From: Hypoxylon rubiginosum
Taxonomy: Eukaryota > Ascomycota > Sordariomycetes > Xylariales > Hypoxylaceae
Direction: 5' to 3'
Assembly: GCA_902806565.1 (NCBI GenBank)
Contig: CADCXA010000062.1
Location: 186,001 to 250,000, forward strand
Length of the DNA stretch: 64,000 nucleotides
In this document: piece by piece, positions 1 to 11,008 of the stretch
How positions within the stretch are numbered: position 1 is the stretch's first letter
How the letters are laid out: each line of letters begins with the position of its first letter
Program-made: the position numbers and the translations under genes
The notes under the pieces: generated by a model
What the model was told of the DNA's origin: nothing
Database searches by the model: none
What the model saw: the letters and a program-made list of their open reading frames with translations, nothing else

Positions 1-2
1 TC

Positions 3-910
3 GCCGGCAGCGATTGCGCCTCTTTTGCCTTGACCTCTGATGGTAGGATATTTGGCTGGGGGACTTTTCGGACGAGCATTCTAATTTCCAAGCTCATCGC
101 GCAACGTATTTTCTACTGATGCAATCTTCAAGGCAAGGCCGGCATTATAGGCTTCAAATACGGCTCCAGGAGGAAACCTGGCTACACTGAGATCCAGAAA
201 CCGCCCCGTCTCATCCCAAAGCTCAAGGGCATCACGCAACTCGCTGCCGGCAGCAATCACATGTTCGCACTGGAAAAGAACGGGAAGATATACGCCTGGG
301 GCTGTGGAGAGCAGGGTCTGCTCTGAAGCCGAAGAGCATTGATCTCACAGATATGGCCTATGCGAAGACCGTCAGAGCAGCCTGCTGTTCTCATACCGCT
401 TCGCGCTTGACGAGAAGTGTCGCACCTTTTCTTAGGGGCTAAACAACTTCGGCGAGCTCGGTAATCCCGACCAAGTCGCGGCGCGCGGGGGCTTTCCAGG
501 TGACTCGTCGACGAGCCAAAGGCCCTAAACACTACAAGGTCGTTAACATTGCTAGAGGACAGCACCACTCGCTCGCCGTGACGGCCGAGGGGCAGTTGCT
601 CACCTGGAGCCGTATCGACCACTGGCAAACTGGTTTTCCATCTCACTCCTTCACGGAGAAGAATGCCATCTTCGATAGGTACGGGGATATTCGTATACTA
701 ACAATACCAGCCACCATGCCAAGCGAATGATAGTTGCCATGCATCCTGGTAATATACCATGCTGATTTTGCGATAGAGGGATGCCAATTGTCGCCTCAGT
801 CGCGGCCGGGACAGGTCACAGTCTCGCGCTGACGGCTAAAGGAGAAGATTATTCGTGAGGGCTCAATCGCACCGGATGCACCGGCCACGGCCCCAAATAG
901 GACATTCTGA
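3..910 (+). pseudogene. Decayed RCC1/Pim1-like Ran exchange factor, 5' end outside the window
   Basis: Fragments of RCC1 beta-propeller repeats can be read in order along the plus strand. A fragment at 3-90 carries ALTSDGRIFGWGTFR. One at 138-325 carries GFKYGSRRKPG and LAAGSNHMFALEKNGKIYAW. One near 440 reads GLNNFGELGNP. One at about 530-640 reads VVNIARGQHHSLAVTAEGQL, and one at about 780-880 reads AAGTGHSLALTAKG. An intact protein of this family loads Ran GTPase in the nucleus. This copy cannot: there are in-frame stops near 117, 327 and 855, frame changes between blocks and no intact start in view. At about 855 the family's usual Trp codon is TGA, the G-to-A change that RIP produces on one strand. 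A functional RCC1 is presumably elsewhere in the genome. Family assignment is firm; fragment borders are approximate. Confidence 0.8.
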
Positions 911-2073
911 TTCCTACTTGACCAAGCACGTCAACTTCGAAAGAAAGAAGCTGACTTTCGCTAGTACTAGGGGTTAATTTTCAATACTGGCTTATGTTCG
1001 CCAAGCCGATTGACAAGAGCAAACATGAGAGAACATAAAAGTTGGGTATTGTTACGAAACATGCCACTGATGAAAATGGGACGGCCCGATATACCGTACG
1101 GCAGACGGGACGAACCGACTGACATTTGAGGAGCTACCTCCATCTTGTGCTACAGGAGTTATGTCCAGGATGACGAACGCGATCTCGCGAGTATCGAGAA
1201 TATCATTGCTCAATCAAGTGAGACAAGAACAATAAATCAAGGACCGACAGACCGATGTTTTTCATTCACCCCTTAGCTACCTCCTTAGGGTAGGCAGCTA
1301 GTGCCCCCAAAGCAATAACACGCATTGCCATCTATTTTTCTTTTCGTCTCGAGCCAACTTTTCCGTGCCTTCGCGCTGAAGGATGACGCGGTCCTCCTTA
1401 ATTAATGTCGTACAGACGGTTATTTTGGCTTCGGTTCCGAACCGAGAGCTTGGGATGGTATGAGGTATCGGGAAATAAGAAATGCAGACAAGACGTTGGA
1501 TGGCGCTCCTAGTGCGTTACCGTAGTGCATCTAGATACACGTGGGAGGATGCATCGTGCATTAATTAATCAGGGGGATTTGCTGATTTGCCAGGCAACCT
1601 TGCCAGAAAGGGGCGCCACACATGGAAATACGACACCGCAACTTGTGCCACCACCATCTGAGTCGGACAGGCTTACATGCTCGTGATCCCGACGTGTCTC
1701 GGTCCCGAATATATGCGAATATGCGGCGCAACCCGATAATTCCTATACCGGCTGAAGATTGCTGGAAATATCTTTAGGCCATGGGATTTTTTTCTTTACT
1801 TTTCTTTTCGACCCGAGCCTCACCGAATTACTAGTCATGCCACAGCTCAGATCCTTAGCGGTAGAGCAGCTCGTTGCACCAAGCTCTATATATTGGATAG
1901 CTAGTCAGGTATCTGACAACATGTTGGTACTACCGTTCTCCTCTGCACCGTCACCAAGGCTTTCAGCATCTGTTCCATAGCTGTTCGGTCGTCGGCAGTT
2001 TTCTGTGCTGTACACCTTGTTTAAAGAGAAACCTACAATCCCCCAATCGCTGCTGTGCTCTTACTCCTCTACA
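911..2073. other. Intergenic region upstream of the tyrosinase
   Basis: No protein-like reading frame. It holds two TTAATTAAT strings (about 1397 and 1560) and would contain the tyrosinase promoter. The short frame at 1759-1980 has no domain or signal and was not called. Confidence 0.5.
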
Positions 2074-3373
2074 ATGCATATTCTTGGACACTCAATACTG
2101 CTTGGGGCTTGCGCCGCCTTGCTAGGCCAGTCGGTGCTCGCCGGACCTGTGCGATGTAAACCAAACACCACTGGCATACCGATGCCCAGTGATTTCAAAA
2201 GGTATCAGGATACATACCAGAAGAACATCAAAGCATCACTGGGGACACAAGGCTGCACGAGCAAGAATATTGCCGCTCGTAAGTCATGGTAAGTACTCCT
2301 ATAGAAGCGAGAATCCCATACCCTCTGCAACCCTGACATGAAGTTTCAGGGATGAGATCGACGATGCTACGAGGCTCGACTACATTCGTGCTGTTCATTG
2401 CCTAGCTGCGAAGCCTCCGAAGACGGATAGGAGTCTAGCGTCGGGGATCGTCAATCGGCTCGACGATTTCACCTATATCCACATCAACCAGACGAACATC
2501 ATACACCAATCGGTAAGCAAACACCTCCGTTTTAGAAAGCGGCCTACTAACCAACCATCCCAGGGCTACCTACTCCCGTGGCACCGCCTATTCCTCTGGC
2601 AGATAGAGACAGCACTACGCGACGAGTGCGGATACAAGGGGTACCTGCCGTACTGGGACGTGCCGCGGTTCTCGGATGACCAGACCAAATCCAAAGTCTT
2701 CGACGGATCCATGACATCGTTTGGTGGCGACGGCGCCTTCGTGCAGCACGCGCTGGAACAGATCATCCTCCCGGGCCTTGTCATCGCCAACTTCTCGCTG
2801 CCGCGGGCCCCCGGCACGGGCGGTGGCTGCGTGACGACGGGGCCCTTCGCGGCCGGCAACTTCAGCATCAGCCTAGGGCCCGTGGCCAAGCCCGTCATCG
2901 ACCCGACCGACAAGTACGGGTACCGCGCGAACCCGCGGTGCCTAGGGCGCGACTTCCACCCGGGATCCAGCAAGGGGGTGCTGACGTGGGGCAACGCGAC
3001 GACGATCGTGGCGTCGGACAGCATCAAGGCGCTGCGCAACAACGTCGAGGACCTATGGCACCTCAACTCGCACACGTTCGTCGGGCTCGAGGCCGCGGAC
3101 CCGTTCAGCACGCCCAACGACCCCGTCTTCTACCTGCTGCACGCCCAGATCGACCGCCTGTGGGCCATCTGGCAGGGCCAGGACCTGGAGGGGCGCACGT
3201 TCGCCATCGACGGGAACAGGACGTTCCTGGGTATACCCCTGGACTACGCGCCGGACGTGCCGCCAAGCTTGGCTACGATCGAGGACCCCATGGACATGGG
3301 GCTCGGCTGGAGGCCGAAGACGAAGGAGGGTATGCCGATGACGGAGGGTGGAAGGTGCTACATCTACGAGTAA
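2074..3373 (+). CDS. Secreted tyrosinase (type-3 copper monooxygenase), three exons
   Basis: Model: exons 2074-2288, 2350-2512 and 2564-3373 (395 aa), with GTAAGT and GTAAGC donors and CAG acceptors. The ATG at 2074 was chosen over an in-frame codon at 2005 because it starts a clean signal peptide (residues 1-23, ending SVLA). Copper site A is H116, H124 and H133 (the last in PWHRLFLWQIE). Copper site B is H292 and H296 (HLNSH) and H319 in DPVFYLLHAQIDRLW, which keeps the family spacing. The CuA signature has Leu where Phe is usual. The enzyme should oxidise phenols to o-quinones, for melanin, phenolic detoxification or secondary metabolism, outside the cell. There is no long C-terminal lid domain, so this is a short-form fungal tyrosinase. 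Substrate is unknown. The neighbouring carboxylesterase is also secreted. Confidence 0.93.
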
Positions 3374-4710
3374 TCTAATTTGGCATTGGTGTGTGTGTTT
3401 TTTCTTCTTCTTTCTCTCAAGTATCTGCATTGATAGACGGGGGTAATATTTGCTAGATACGGGATGCATGAGCTACGAATATATGGTGGAGTATGAAGTC
3501 GGCGCTAGATATCGTTATACGAATATATCTTTCATAATGCCTACCCGTTCAGTAAGGTGTCGTAACACATGTGCGACATGGTTCTTATTAGAATGCGTCC
3601 TTCAGTTAAATTAAGCATTTTATAGTAAGCCCTAGTCCAACTGGGTGGCTTGCTCTAGGCTCTAGGTGGCTTGGAATAGCTTGGAATAGGGGGCTGCAGG
3701 ATCTCACTCGGGACCGAAGCTCATAAATCAGCCACTAGTGGCTACTAGAATCAGACCGCCTGGTTCCTACGATAATACTACTAGAAACACATGATATGAT
3801 TTATCTAATTCGTTATAGTCATGGCTTTCAGCTACCTATTTTTATTTTCAAAAGTCCAGCTGCGTCTCGAGGCGGTCAGATCACCATAATAATTCCCATG
3901 TCAGCAATTAGAGCTATTATTTAGTGTGTTAGAATATGTAAGGCAGATTAATGACATTTTCATTAACAGTGTATCGTTAGGAAGACACAAGCGGATTGGG
4001 ATCGGACGGGAGTGAATGGAAAAACTTGAAGAATATCTGCCTTAATCAAACCGACAATCTAGGCAATGTCTCCCTAAACAACCCCTTATATGCGAGCCTG
4101 TCTTGTTCGCACTAGACAAGTTTCATCTCCTATTTTAAGGGGCGGAACTCAGTTCCAATCAGACTTCAATCTGGCAGGTATACTGACTTCTATCGGTTAA
4201 GTAGAATATCATGTCGGCAGTATACTCTATCTCATATATCTACCCCAGAGATCTAGATTTAATCCGAGTATATACTGATTCCCTACTATCGGCTTGCCTT
4301 GTCCTATCAGGTACCGTTCCAATGATGCAAGATAATATGATTTAGCCTATTGGAACCACGCACGCAGCAAAGGTCTAGAATGGACTGAATGACCCTGAAC
4401 TCTTCACGTAGGGTTACATCTAGATACGTCACGCGTAGGGCCTTATTGAAGAGAAGGGCCCTTTTTGTTGGAGGTTTGCAAATGCCGGCATATCAGACTT
4501 GGGACTATAGGAGGGCTACGGCTGTCGTGATAGAGAAGAACATTTGCGCAAGCACCAATGTTGATATATAAATACACGTAGTATTCTGCATCACCGACGA
4601 GGTCAAATCTAAAGTATGCACGAAGCTTCGTTAGCGAGATCTGATCTCAGGAAACATAGTAGCGAAGATCGGTCTTGGCACTCACGGTCCTTAATTCGTT
4701 CATATCGACA
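3374..4710. other. Intergenic region, moderately AT-rich
   Basis: No gene seen. A perfect 14-base palindrome AGCCACTAGTGGCT lies at 3730-3743. The stretch from about 3590 to 4660 is rich in TA and poor in coding structure, consistent with old mutated repeats, though no element ends were found. The 3' part holds the esterase promoter. Confidence 0.45.
4565..4574 (+). promoter_or_regulatory. TATA-box candidate of the carboxylesterase
   Basis: TATATAAATA stands 137 bases before the chosen ATG (4711), a usual distance for a fungal core promoter with a short leader. Position and motif only. Confidence 0.4.
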
Positions 4711-6291
4711 ATGAAACCACTACTCCTATTGAGTAGCATTCTGCTAAGGATCACCGCAGCTCGCCACTTATGCCACCGAGAGGCGACTCCCGACCTTACG
4801 GTAAGGACCCTGACCGGAATATTTACCGGTCAGCAGAGTCCAGATTACCCGGGCGTCAGGGAGTTTCGAAACATTCCGTACGCCGAGCCACCCGTTGGCA
4901 AGCTCCGCTGGAACCCCCCTGTACCACTACGGCCCTCCGGAGAACATCATTATTCTTATAGGTTTCCACCGGCCTGCCCTCAATACCTAACATCCAAATT
5001 ATCACTATGGAATTCCAACATCACCGACTTCTCGATTACTACCGGAGATCAGAGTCATTATGCCGGAGAAATGGCGCAAACGACAGCGGAGGACTGCTTA
5101 AGCTTAGCGATCTGGACTCCTATCAACACCACATCAGAGGATAAACTGCCAGTGGGCTTATTCATACCGGGCGGGAGCTTCAGGGGCGGCGGGCTTGATG
5201 CCCCTTATCATATTCCAGCGGGTTGGGTCAACCGTAGCCAAAACCACGTCATGGTGACGATGAATTACCGAGTCAATATCTTCGGGTTTCCTAATGCGGC
5301 AGGTCTAGAGGACCAAAACCTCGGCATCTTAGACCAGAGGCTCGCTCTCGAGTGGGTATTCGCCAACGTCAAGGCCTTTGGGGGCGATCCCGACCGCATT
5401 ACGGTATGGGGGCACTCGGCTGGCGGGGTTTCGGCAGATGTGCTCAACTTCGCGTATCACGATGACCCGTTGGCGGCGGGCTTCTATCTCATGTCAGGGG
5501 CGGCACTGCGGACGTTTGCGCAGGGTGACAATGCGTTGCAGAATAACTTCACATATGTTGCTAAAGAACTCGGATGCGATTTTCCTGACGATCCCAAGGC
5601 CGAAGTGAAATGTATGAGGCAGGTCCCGGTGAACTTGATCACGAATTTTGTCGGTCATTACGGAGATGGTCGAAAGAAATCGGCCCTGTTCTTCAGGCCC
5701 ACGGTTGACAACAAAGTCATATTCAAAAACTATACGGAGAGGGCAGAACGTGGTTTAATATCAAAGGCCCCGGCGCTTTTGACGGACACCGCGAATGAGC
5801 AGTCGAGCCTCATCGCGTATCCTCTTGACAATCTAATCGCTGGTCCGAATAAGACGGATGTCGACAAGGGAACTCTAGATGGGTTCATTTGCCCGGCGTT
5901 TAACTCGTCAAACGCTAGAGCTATGAATAACCTCACTACATATCGATACCAGTATGCTGGCAACTACTCAAACTTGACACCATTCCCGTGGATGGGGGCT
6001 TACCATGGAGCGGATCTACCTATGATATTCGGAAGTTACAATATTAGTGGTGGCGCAACAGACCTCCAGAAGCAAGCGGCAGAGACGATGCAGGACTATG
6101 TCCTAGCCTTTTTAAACGATCCTGAGAACGGCCTAAGGAAACTTGGCTATTTGCCTAGTAATAGCGTGTCGGGGGGTGATGGGCCTATGGTTAGGTTTTC
6201 AGGGGATGTCATCGTCCAGAATATCAGCTCCTTAGAGGTCGATATCGCATGCTTGGGCCAGGGACTTTATGATTCAGACCCAACTAGATGA
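4711..6291 (+). CDS. Secreted type-B carboxylesterase/lipase (alpha/beta hydrolase)
   Basis: Single exon, 526 aa from the ATG at 4711. The reading frame extends upstream to 4675, but the 4711 start places a signal peptide (KPLLLLSSILLRITA) at the N-terminus. The COesterase fold is recognised by FRNIPYAEPPVGKLRW near residue 55, the oxyanion-hole region GLFIPGGSFRGGG and the nucleophile elbow VWGHSAGG with Ser236. Glu363 (in ANEQSS) and His432 (in YHGADLP) complete the Ser-Glu-His triad at normal spacing. It hydrolyses carboxylic esters outside the cell. Fungal members include lipases, feruloyl- and tannase-like esterases and mycotoxin esterases, and the true substrate cannot be told from sequence. 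Several N-x-S/T sites fit a secreted glycoprotein. No C-terminal anchor is visible. Confidence 0.93.
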   Translation: MKPLLLLSSILLRITAARHLCHREATPDLTVRTLTGIFTGQQSPDYPGVREFRNIPYAEPPVGKLRWNPPVPLRPSGEHHYSYRFPPACPQYLTSKLSLWNSNITDFSITTGDQSHYAGEMAQTTAEDCLSLAIWTPINTTSEDKLPVGLFIPGGSFRGGGLDAPYHIPAGWVNRSQNHVMVTMNYRVNIFGFPNAAGLEDQNLGILDQRLALEWVFANVKAFGGDPDRITVWGHSAGGVSADVLNFAYHDDPLAAGFYLMSGAALRTFAQGDNALQNNFTYVAKELGCDFPDDPKAEVKCMRQVPVNLITNFVGHYGDGRKKSALFFRPTVDNKVIFKNYTERAERGLISKAPALLTDTANEQSSLIAYPLDNLIAGPNKTDVDKGTLDGFICPAFNSSNARAMNNLTTYRYQYAGNYSNLTPFPWMGAYHGADLPMIFGSYNISGGATDLQKQAAETMQDYVLAFLNDPENGLRKLGYLPSNSVSGGDGPMVRFSGDVIVQNISSLEVDIACLGQGLYDSDPTR

Positions 6292-6726
6292 ATATCTTCG
6301 GTTATATGCCTAGGAACTTAGGTAGGTGGTTATTCGGTTCTTATCTATGTACCTTAGGGGAACTTGGAGTTTGGCAATCATTAGGTTGACTGAAAGTTTG
6401 GGAGAATATTCTTGTTTGCTGGGGCTTGAAACTCTTCCCCTTTTACACCATTAGGCATTGGGTGTGCAACGTCCCATTGTCTGTTTCTTTTCTCGAAAGA
6501 ACGAAGCAGCACTAGAAGGATTTCACGAATTCCATTACAACTGCCAACCTGCACGCCCGAACAATAGTACGTCAAAGCGCTTAAGCTTTTCTCTAGTACG
6601 TCGCCAGGCATTTCATAGTACCAACGCCCACTATCGATATACGCGACCGAACTACTGCAAATATCTCTAGGCAGCCTTTTGTGGTGAAAGCGTTGATTTA
6701 GCAACCTGGACTTCTTCAACTCCAAG
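6292..6726. other. Intergenic region
   Basis: Contains the esterase 3' end and the leader of the next gene. The short frames here (6381-6737 minus, 6458-6670 plus) overlap each other and show no protein features. Confidence 0.45.
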
Positions 6727-8166
6727 ATGTATTCCAATCAAGCCAACACGCAAAACCCTTGGTCAGACATGGATCAACAATACTGGCTTCAACAGCAAAC
6801 GTTTCCGTCTCCTTATAACAACCTCTACAACAACCTCACAACTTCCGCGATGGCAACTCCTTCGGATAATGTTGCCCGCGCCCGGGGCAAAAGGGGACAA
6901 GGCGCACGAAGACGTCCCAAGACCTCAGACGTCGAACCTTACATTGATATCACCAACCTACCTCAAGGAGATCATTATGGAGGTCAGAATCAGTGGTCTA
7001 TTCAAGGCCAGACGGCGCCTTGGTATCCGAACATAACCCCGCCCCTACTACCACCAATGCCGTCGCCGCCCAAGGGACCGGAACTGTCTCTTGCAGCGAT
7101 CTCGCACCCTCAAGCTGGATACATGACGGCATCACTACCAGTCCAAGTCTATCAACCGATGCCTACGCCCCCAGTTACGGATGGACCTATGCCACAGAGC
7201 GTCGCACCTAGTCACACTCAGATCAACTACCCGACGCCGCCCACCCCCGCTCAATACATAGGATCGTATGGGCCCATGCTCAACAACCCAAACCTAGCGG
7301 GCGGACAAGGTTACGCTAGTCCTAGCCCTCATGGACCTCTGGGAACGAACTCTGTGGCAAACCCTGGAATTCGCGGACGCCCCCAGGATGGTCGGCGAGT
7401 AGTCTCGGCCCCTCAAGCTACGGCGCCGCCTCAGTCGAGCCCGCAATACCTAAACGGGCTATATACGCCGTACCAATTCCAGCCGAACAATCACATCAGC
7501 GCGCCCGCGGCTCCGAGCCCGCAGCCTGCATCCCAAGCATCGCCTCCTATCCCCCAAGTCCAGGCGCCGCAGCATTCTCCGCAGATACAGCCCACACCGC
7601 GCTTACCTGATGGCCTGGATTCCATCTACGAAGAATGCCGCAGACTAAGCCGCGAGGAGCAAGAGCGCGTGGCGGCGGAGGAGGCAGAGAAGGAACAGGA
7701 GAAGGCCGAGCAGGAGCGCCTCGCCGCGGAACGCGAGGCCAACCGCTACAACTGGTCCGAGGGCGACACGACCGCGTACCCGGCCGAGTGCGTAGAAGAA
7801 GTCGAGCTCCCGCGCTCGGAGTACCGCGCGCGGGCCATCCACATAGGCACCCCACTACGCAGCGGCTTCAGCGACTACGGCGGTAGCCTCCGGGGGCGGC
7901 TGAGCGTGTACGCGGTGCGGCGGTCCCACAGCGGCGTGGTCGAGTTCCGGGTCGCGCCCGACGGCTCGTCGCCGGCGCGGATCCGGAAGGGGCCGCCGAC
8001 GGCGTACAAGCACGTCCGGCTCAACGCGCTGTTCCACGGGATGCCGGAGGCGCAGGCGGAGCGGTGGGTCCGGCAGCTGCTGGCGACGGTGCCGGGGCAG
8101 AACGATACGATTATGAAGTGGACGAGGGACGGGGGTGGTGCTGCGGGACAAGATGCGGCGGAGTGA
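6727..8166 (+). CDS. Uncharacterised Pro/Gln-rich protein with conserved-looking C-terminal domain
   Basis: Single exon, 479 aa, function not recognised. Residues 1-290 are low-complexity and rich in Pro, Gln, Asn and Ser, so probably disordered, with a basic patch near residue 58 (RARGKRGQGARRRPK). About residues 300-340 form a charged coiled coil (EEQERVAAEEAEKEQEKAEQ). The last 130 residues, starting at YNWSEGDTTAYP, look folded and end with VRLNALFHGMPEAQAERWV. GC content rises strongly in the 3' half, which also creates long antisense frames that are not genes. The basic patch and disordered N-terminus suggest a nuclear or scaffolding protein, but this is a guess. Confidence 0.75.
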   Translation: MYSNQANTQNPWSDMDQQYWLQQQTFPSPYNNLYNNLTTSAMATPSDNVARARGKRGQGARRRPKTSDVEPYIDITNLPQGDHYGGQNQWSIQGQTAPWYPNITPPLLPPMPSPPKGPELSLAAISHPQAGYMTASLPVQVYQPMPTPPVTDGPMPQSVAPSHTQINYPTPPTPAQYIGSYGPMLNNPNLAGGQGYASPSPHGPLGTNSVANPGIRGRPQDGRRVVSAPQATAPPQSSPQYLNGLYTPYQFQPNNHISAPAAPSPQPASQASPPIPQVQAPQHSPQIQPTPRLPDGLDSIYEECRRLSREEQERVAAEEAEKEQEKAEQERLAAEREANRYNWSEGDTTAYPAECVEEVELPRSEYRARAIHIGTPLRSGFSDYGGSLRGRLSVYAVRRSHSGVVEFRVAPDGSSPARIRKGPPTAYKHVRLNALFHGMPEAQAERWVRQLLATVPGQNDTIMKWTRDGGGAAGQDAAE

Positions 8167-8796
8167 TTTGGTGGTCGATTAGCAAGAAGAAGGGGGGGAT
8201 AGGATCCGGACAGGGCAGAGTGACCGGATGGATCTGGTGGTTGCCTGGCTCAACGGAAAAGGGATTCTCGGATAGGAGGTGTTCTGGGAATACCGCGGGT
8301 TTGGCGGTCGTTATTAAAGATACCCTCTTTTACCTACCCATAGGTAATTGATTATAGGACAATGTCCTCATGCATGAGTCTACGCTGTCTTCTTGAGTTG
8401 TGTTCCCTCCAAGCCTGCTTTTTGCAGCTCTATATTAGTTGCTCACAGGAGGCCCACGCGTGCACTTTCAACTGCCTGTATTGGACTCAACACGCATCGT
8501 TAGTTTCCCGGCATGGATGAATGAAGTATATAAAAATCAACGTAGTTAGCAAGAGGGTTTTAATCTCTAAAAAATTACAGCCCAAGTGTCTTGTCTTCTT
8601 GTCTTCCCCAAACCCACGTTCCGTTTGTCCAAGGTAGGCCGACAATGTGCTAGTTGATTGCCGTCTCTAGCGTAGATGGTAGGAAAGCAAAGTCGAAGGT
8701 CCCACGAACGATAGGGGCCAGAAAACATGTCTAATTTGGTTCTGTTTGACATAAAGTCGTGCGAGTAGAAGACGTTACATTCTAAACCACAAGGAA
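8167..8796. other. Intergenic region between convergent genes
   Basis: Nothing beyond 3' ends of the flanking genes. The 61-residue antisense frame at 8567-8752 has no supporting feature. Confidence 0.45.
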
Positions 8797-9279
8797 CTAG
8801 ATTAGCATCGCGAGATTAAGCATATACCCAGTCCAGAAGACTAACCGGCTATAATGAAACCCATCGATTTCCCAGCACCCGCCTTCTTCTTTTTTGCATC
8901 GCTCGTGCCCGCATGTACAGGGACCAATATGCCTTTCCACCGAGTAGTTCTTATCACATTTGCAGCTAAGAGGAATTAGTGACCTGATATAATCAAAGCC
9001 GTAATCGCTTGCTTTTAGGATCTCATGTACGAGAGCCTCAGATATCGACTCATTAAATTCAGCAAATACGTACCAAAACCACTGGCCGTCGTGTGCGGTT
9101 ACTGCCGCCCAGTGAGTCCACATTTTGAGGCTATCTTGTTCCCACTTTTCTGCTTGTTCCTCGGCCTTCGATTTCTGCGACGAGCTTCCTCCCGCTGACT
9201 CGTCCGCCTTGGACTTTTCCTCCTTGGGCTTGTCCGCCTCCGGCTTGTTAGTTGTTGACATTGATGATTGGTCCGCCAT
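8797..9279 (-). CDS. Small uncharacterised protein with Cys-rich zinc-knuckle-like segment
   Basis: Single exon, 160 aa. The first 45 residues are Lys/Glu/Ser-rich and disordered. The middle is rich in aromatics (MWTHWAAVTAHDGQWFWYVF). It is followed by CKCDKNYS, then GPCTCGHERCKKEEGGCW: six Cys and nearby His that could bind one or two metal ions. No family was recognised. The rhodopsin-domain gene downstream is on the same strand, 380 bases away, with separate promoters likely. An expressed orphan protein is the most economical reading; a chance frame is possible but unlikely given the composition. Confidence 0.6.
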   Translation of the reverse strand: MADQSSMSTTNKPEADKPKEEKSKADESAGGSSSQKSKAEEQAEKWEQDSLKMWTHWAAVTAHDGQWFWYVFAEFNESISEALVHEILKASDYGFDYIRSLIPLSCKCDKNYSVERHIGPCTCGHERCKKEEGGCWEIDGFHYSRLVFWTGYMLNLAMLI

Positions 9280-9659
9280 GGTGAAGGTGGAGAATGAAGA
9301 TTCAATTTCAGTGATCTTAAGTTAGATAATCGTAAGTGGGTGGTGTAGGAGTAAGGTAAGAGTTGGGAAATGAATGCTGTTGATGGAAGAAGTTTGGTGA
9401 ATCTTCATAGACTGGCGTTCCTTAAGTAGTTGTTGATATTCGAAGGGTTGTTCCACAATGTAACATTTGATAATGTACACGCAAACTGCCCAGGTATGCA
9501 TGAATAATAGCGTATGTAACACACTGATTCATTAATAACTCTTTACTTGGTTTGCTGCCCCTTTTCGTTTCCTTTCTCGAGGAACACGGTCTGATAATAT
9601 CAAACTGCTGCGTTACGATCCTCCGCTTTTGGCTACTTGAGCCGGCAAATTCATGACAA
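9280..9659. other. Intergenic region between two minus-strand genes
   Basis: Holds the 3' end of the rhodopsin-domain gene and the upstream region of the small Cys-rich gene. No further signal seen. Confidence 0.45.
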
Positions 9660-11008
9660 TCATTTTCCATACCTCAGAGGGCCCCGTCCGTCATTATCCC
9701 GAGAACCAATCAACCTGGCCCCGTCATCGTCAGTCATCGTAACCCAAGTGCCATTCCGAGCATCATGTTTGCAGAGCTCAATTTGATCAGTGACTCGAAT
9801 GCCGGTAAACCTTCCAGCTGAGCCCTTCGTCGTATGTGATGGGACTTTATCATGGGATCCAGATGAGCTTTGGGATTGATGCTTGCTAGGCGCTTCCGAA
9901 CCCGGGAAAAGGTGCTTGAAAAGAGGTCGATAAGTTGGAATCGATGCGGCCAATATCCCAGTCATAAGCTCTATAACGCTCAGTAACCCAGAAAGAACAT
10001 TGTCCCCTAATATCCAACTACGTTAGAACTAATAAACCGGAGCCGTATCTCTTGAACACCCGCTTTTAACTTACAAGTTGCATCAAAGGTTCCAGCCCCG
10101 GTGCCAACCCCAAGTGTAAAAACAAGCCGGATAACACCAACGAGACATGCGCTACAGCGAGGGTTGTCAGACCGGTGCATATTAACTAAGTCATCAGATC
10201 GTATAGGGGATGGACTCACCTACTACCCACAGCGAACGTGATGGTCAACAAGTATTTTTTCCTTCCCGATATATGGAGCTGACGTATGAGCGGAATTGGC
10301 ATGGCAATAATAACGAAATCAGTCACAATATTGATGATACAGACCACGAGAACCATGAAGCCGTAGTCTATACAATAACCTTTCACAGCTGTTGGGTTCC
10401 AGCCGAATTCGATTGGTATGCACTGGATGATTGTGACGATTGTAGCTGCAACAGTCAATCCCCCAACGAGCATCGCTACCACCCATAAGGAGTAGTGGAA
10501 AGCCCGCGATGTACTGAAGATAGACGCGTAAAATCGCAGAATGCTAAGTTTAATAAAGCACATTGTAAGGTTGGAGAAAATCTCGGTAATCATTGTGGTC
10601 TGCTTATGGTTAGCAATTAGCCGGGCCATTTGATCTTTAGGGTCTCACAATCATTAGCATCAGCGGGTTCGTAACGAATATGATGTGGTGCCCTTCTCCG
10701 TATATTGTCGTCAAGGTAAAGGCTGTAATGAAACCGAGATAGAAGACCTAGTGCTACGTTAGGCTCATCAATATTGAGTGCCAGCATCCTTTGAGGAGGC
10801 ATACAAAAGCTCCCACGAGCAACCAGTCACTCATGTCGAGCACCACATGACCACGGACAATCTTCCGAGACCAAATTCTCAAGGCCAGGAACGCAAGGGA
10901 TGCGATGCCGCATATTACGCAACACGATATAAGATTTGGAACCGTCGTGTCGTCCTTGTGCGCCACCATCCAAGCAACCTCTTCCTCGGTCGGTGGTCTC
11001 GAAGGCAT
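9660..11008 (-). CDS. Rhodopsin-domain integral membrane protein (SAT4/PTH11-like family), five exons
   Basis: Minus-strand exons 11008-10805, 10747-10649, 10599-10220, 10151-10075 and 10006-9660 give 368 aa with frame kept at each junction; introns are 49-68 bases. Seven hydrophobic segments are expected. Visible landmarks are the first segment near VPNLISCCVICGIASLAFLA, the DWLLVGAFVFYLGF segment after the first junction, LTMCFIKLSILRFYASIF, GSSACLVGVIRLVF across junction 3, and ATWDNVLSGLLSVIELMTG across junction 4. The hydrophilic cytoplasmic tail of about 80 residues is Ser/Thr-rich. The family is widespread in filamentous ascomycetes. Members are GPCR-like or of unknown role and some affect surface sensing. 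No N-terminal CFEM domain is present, so it is not a classical Pth11 receptor. Confidence 0.88.
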
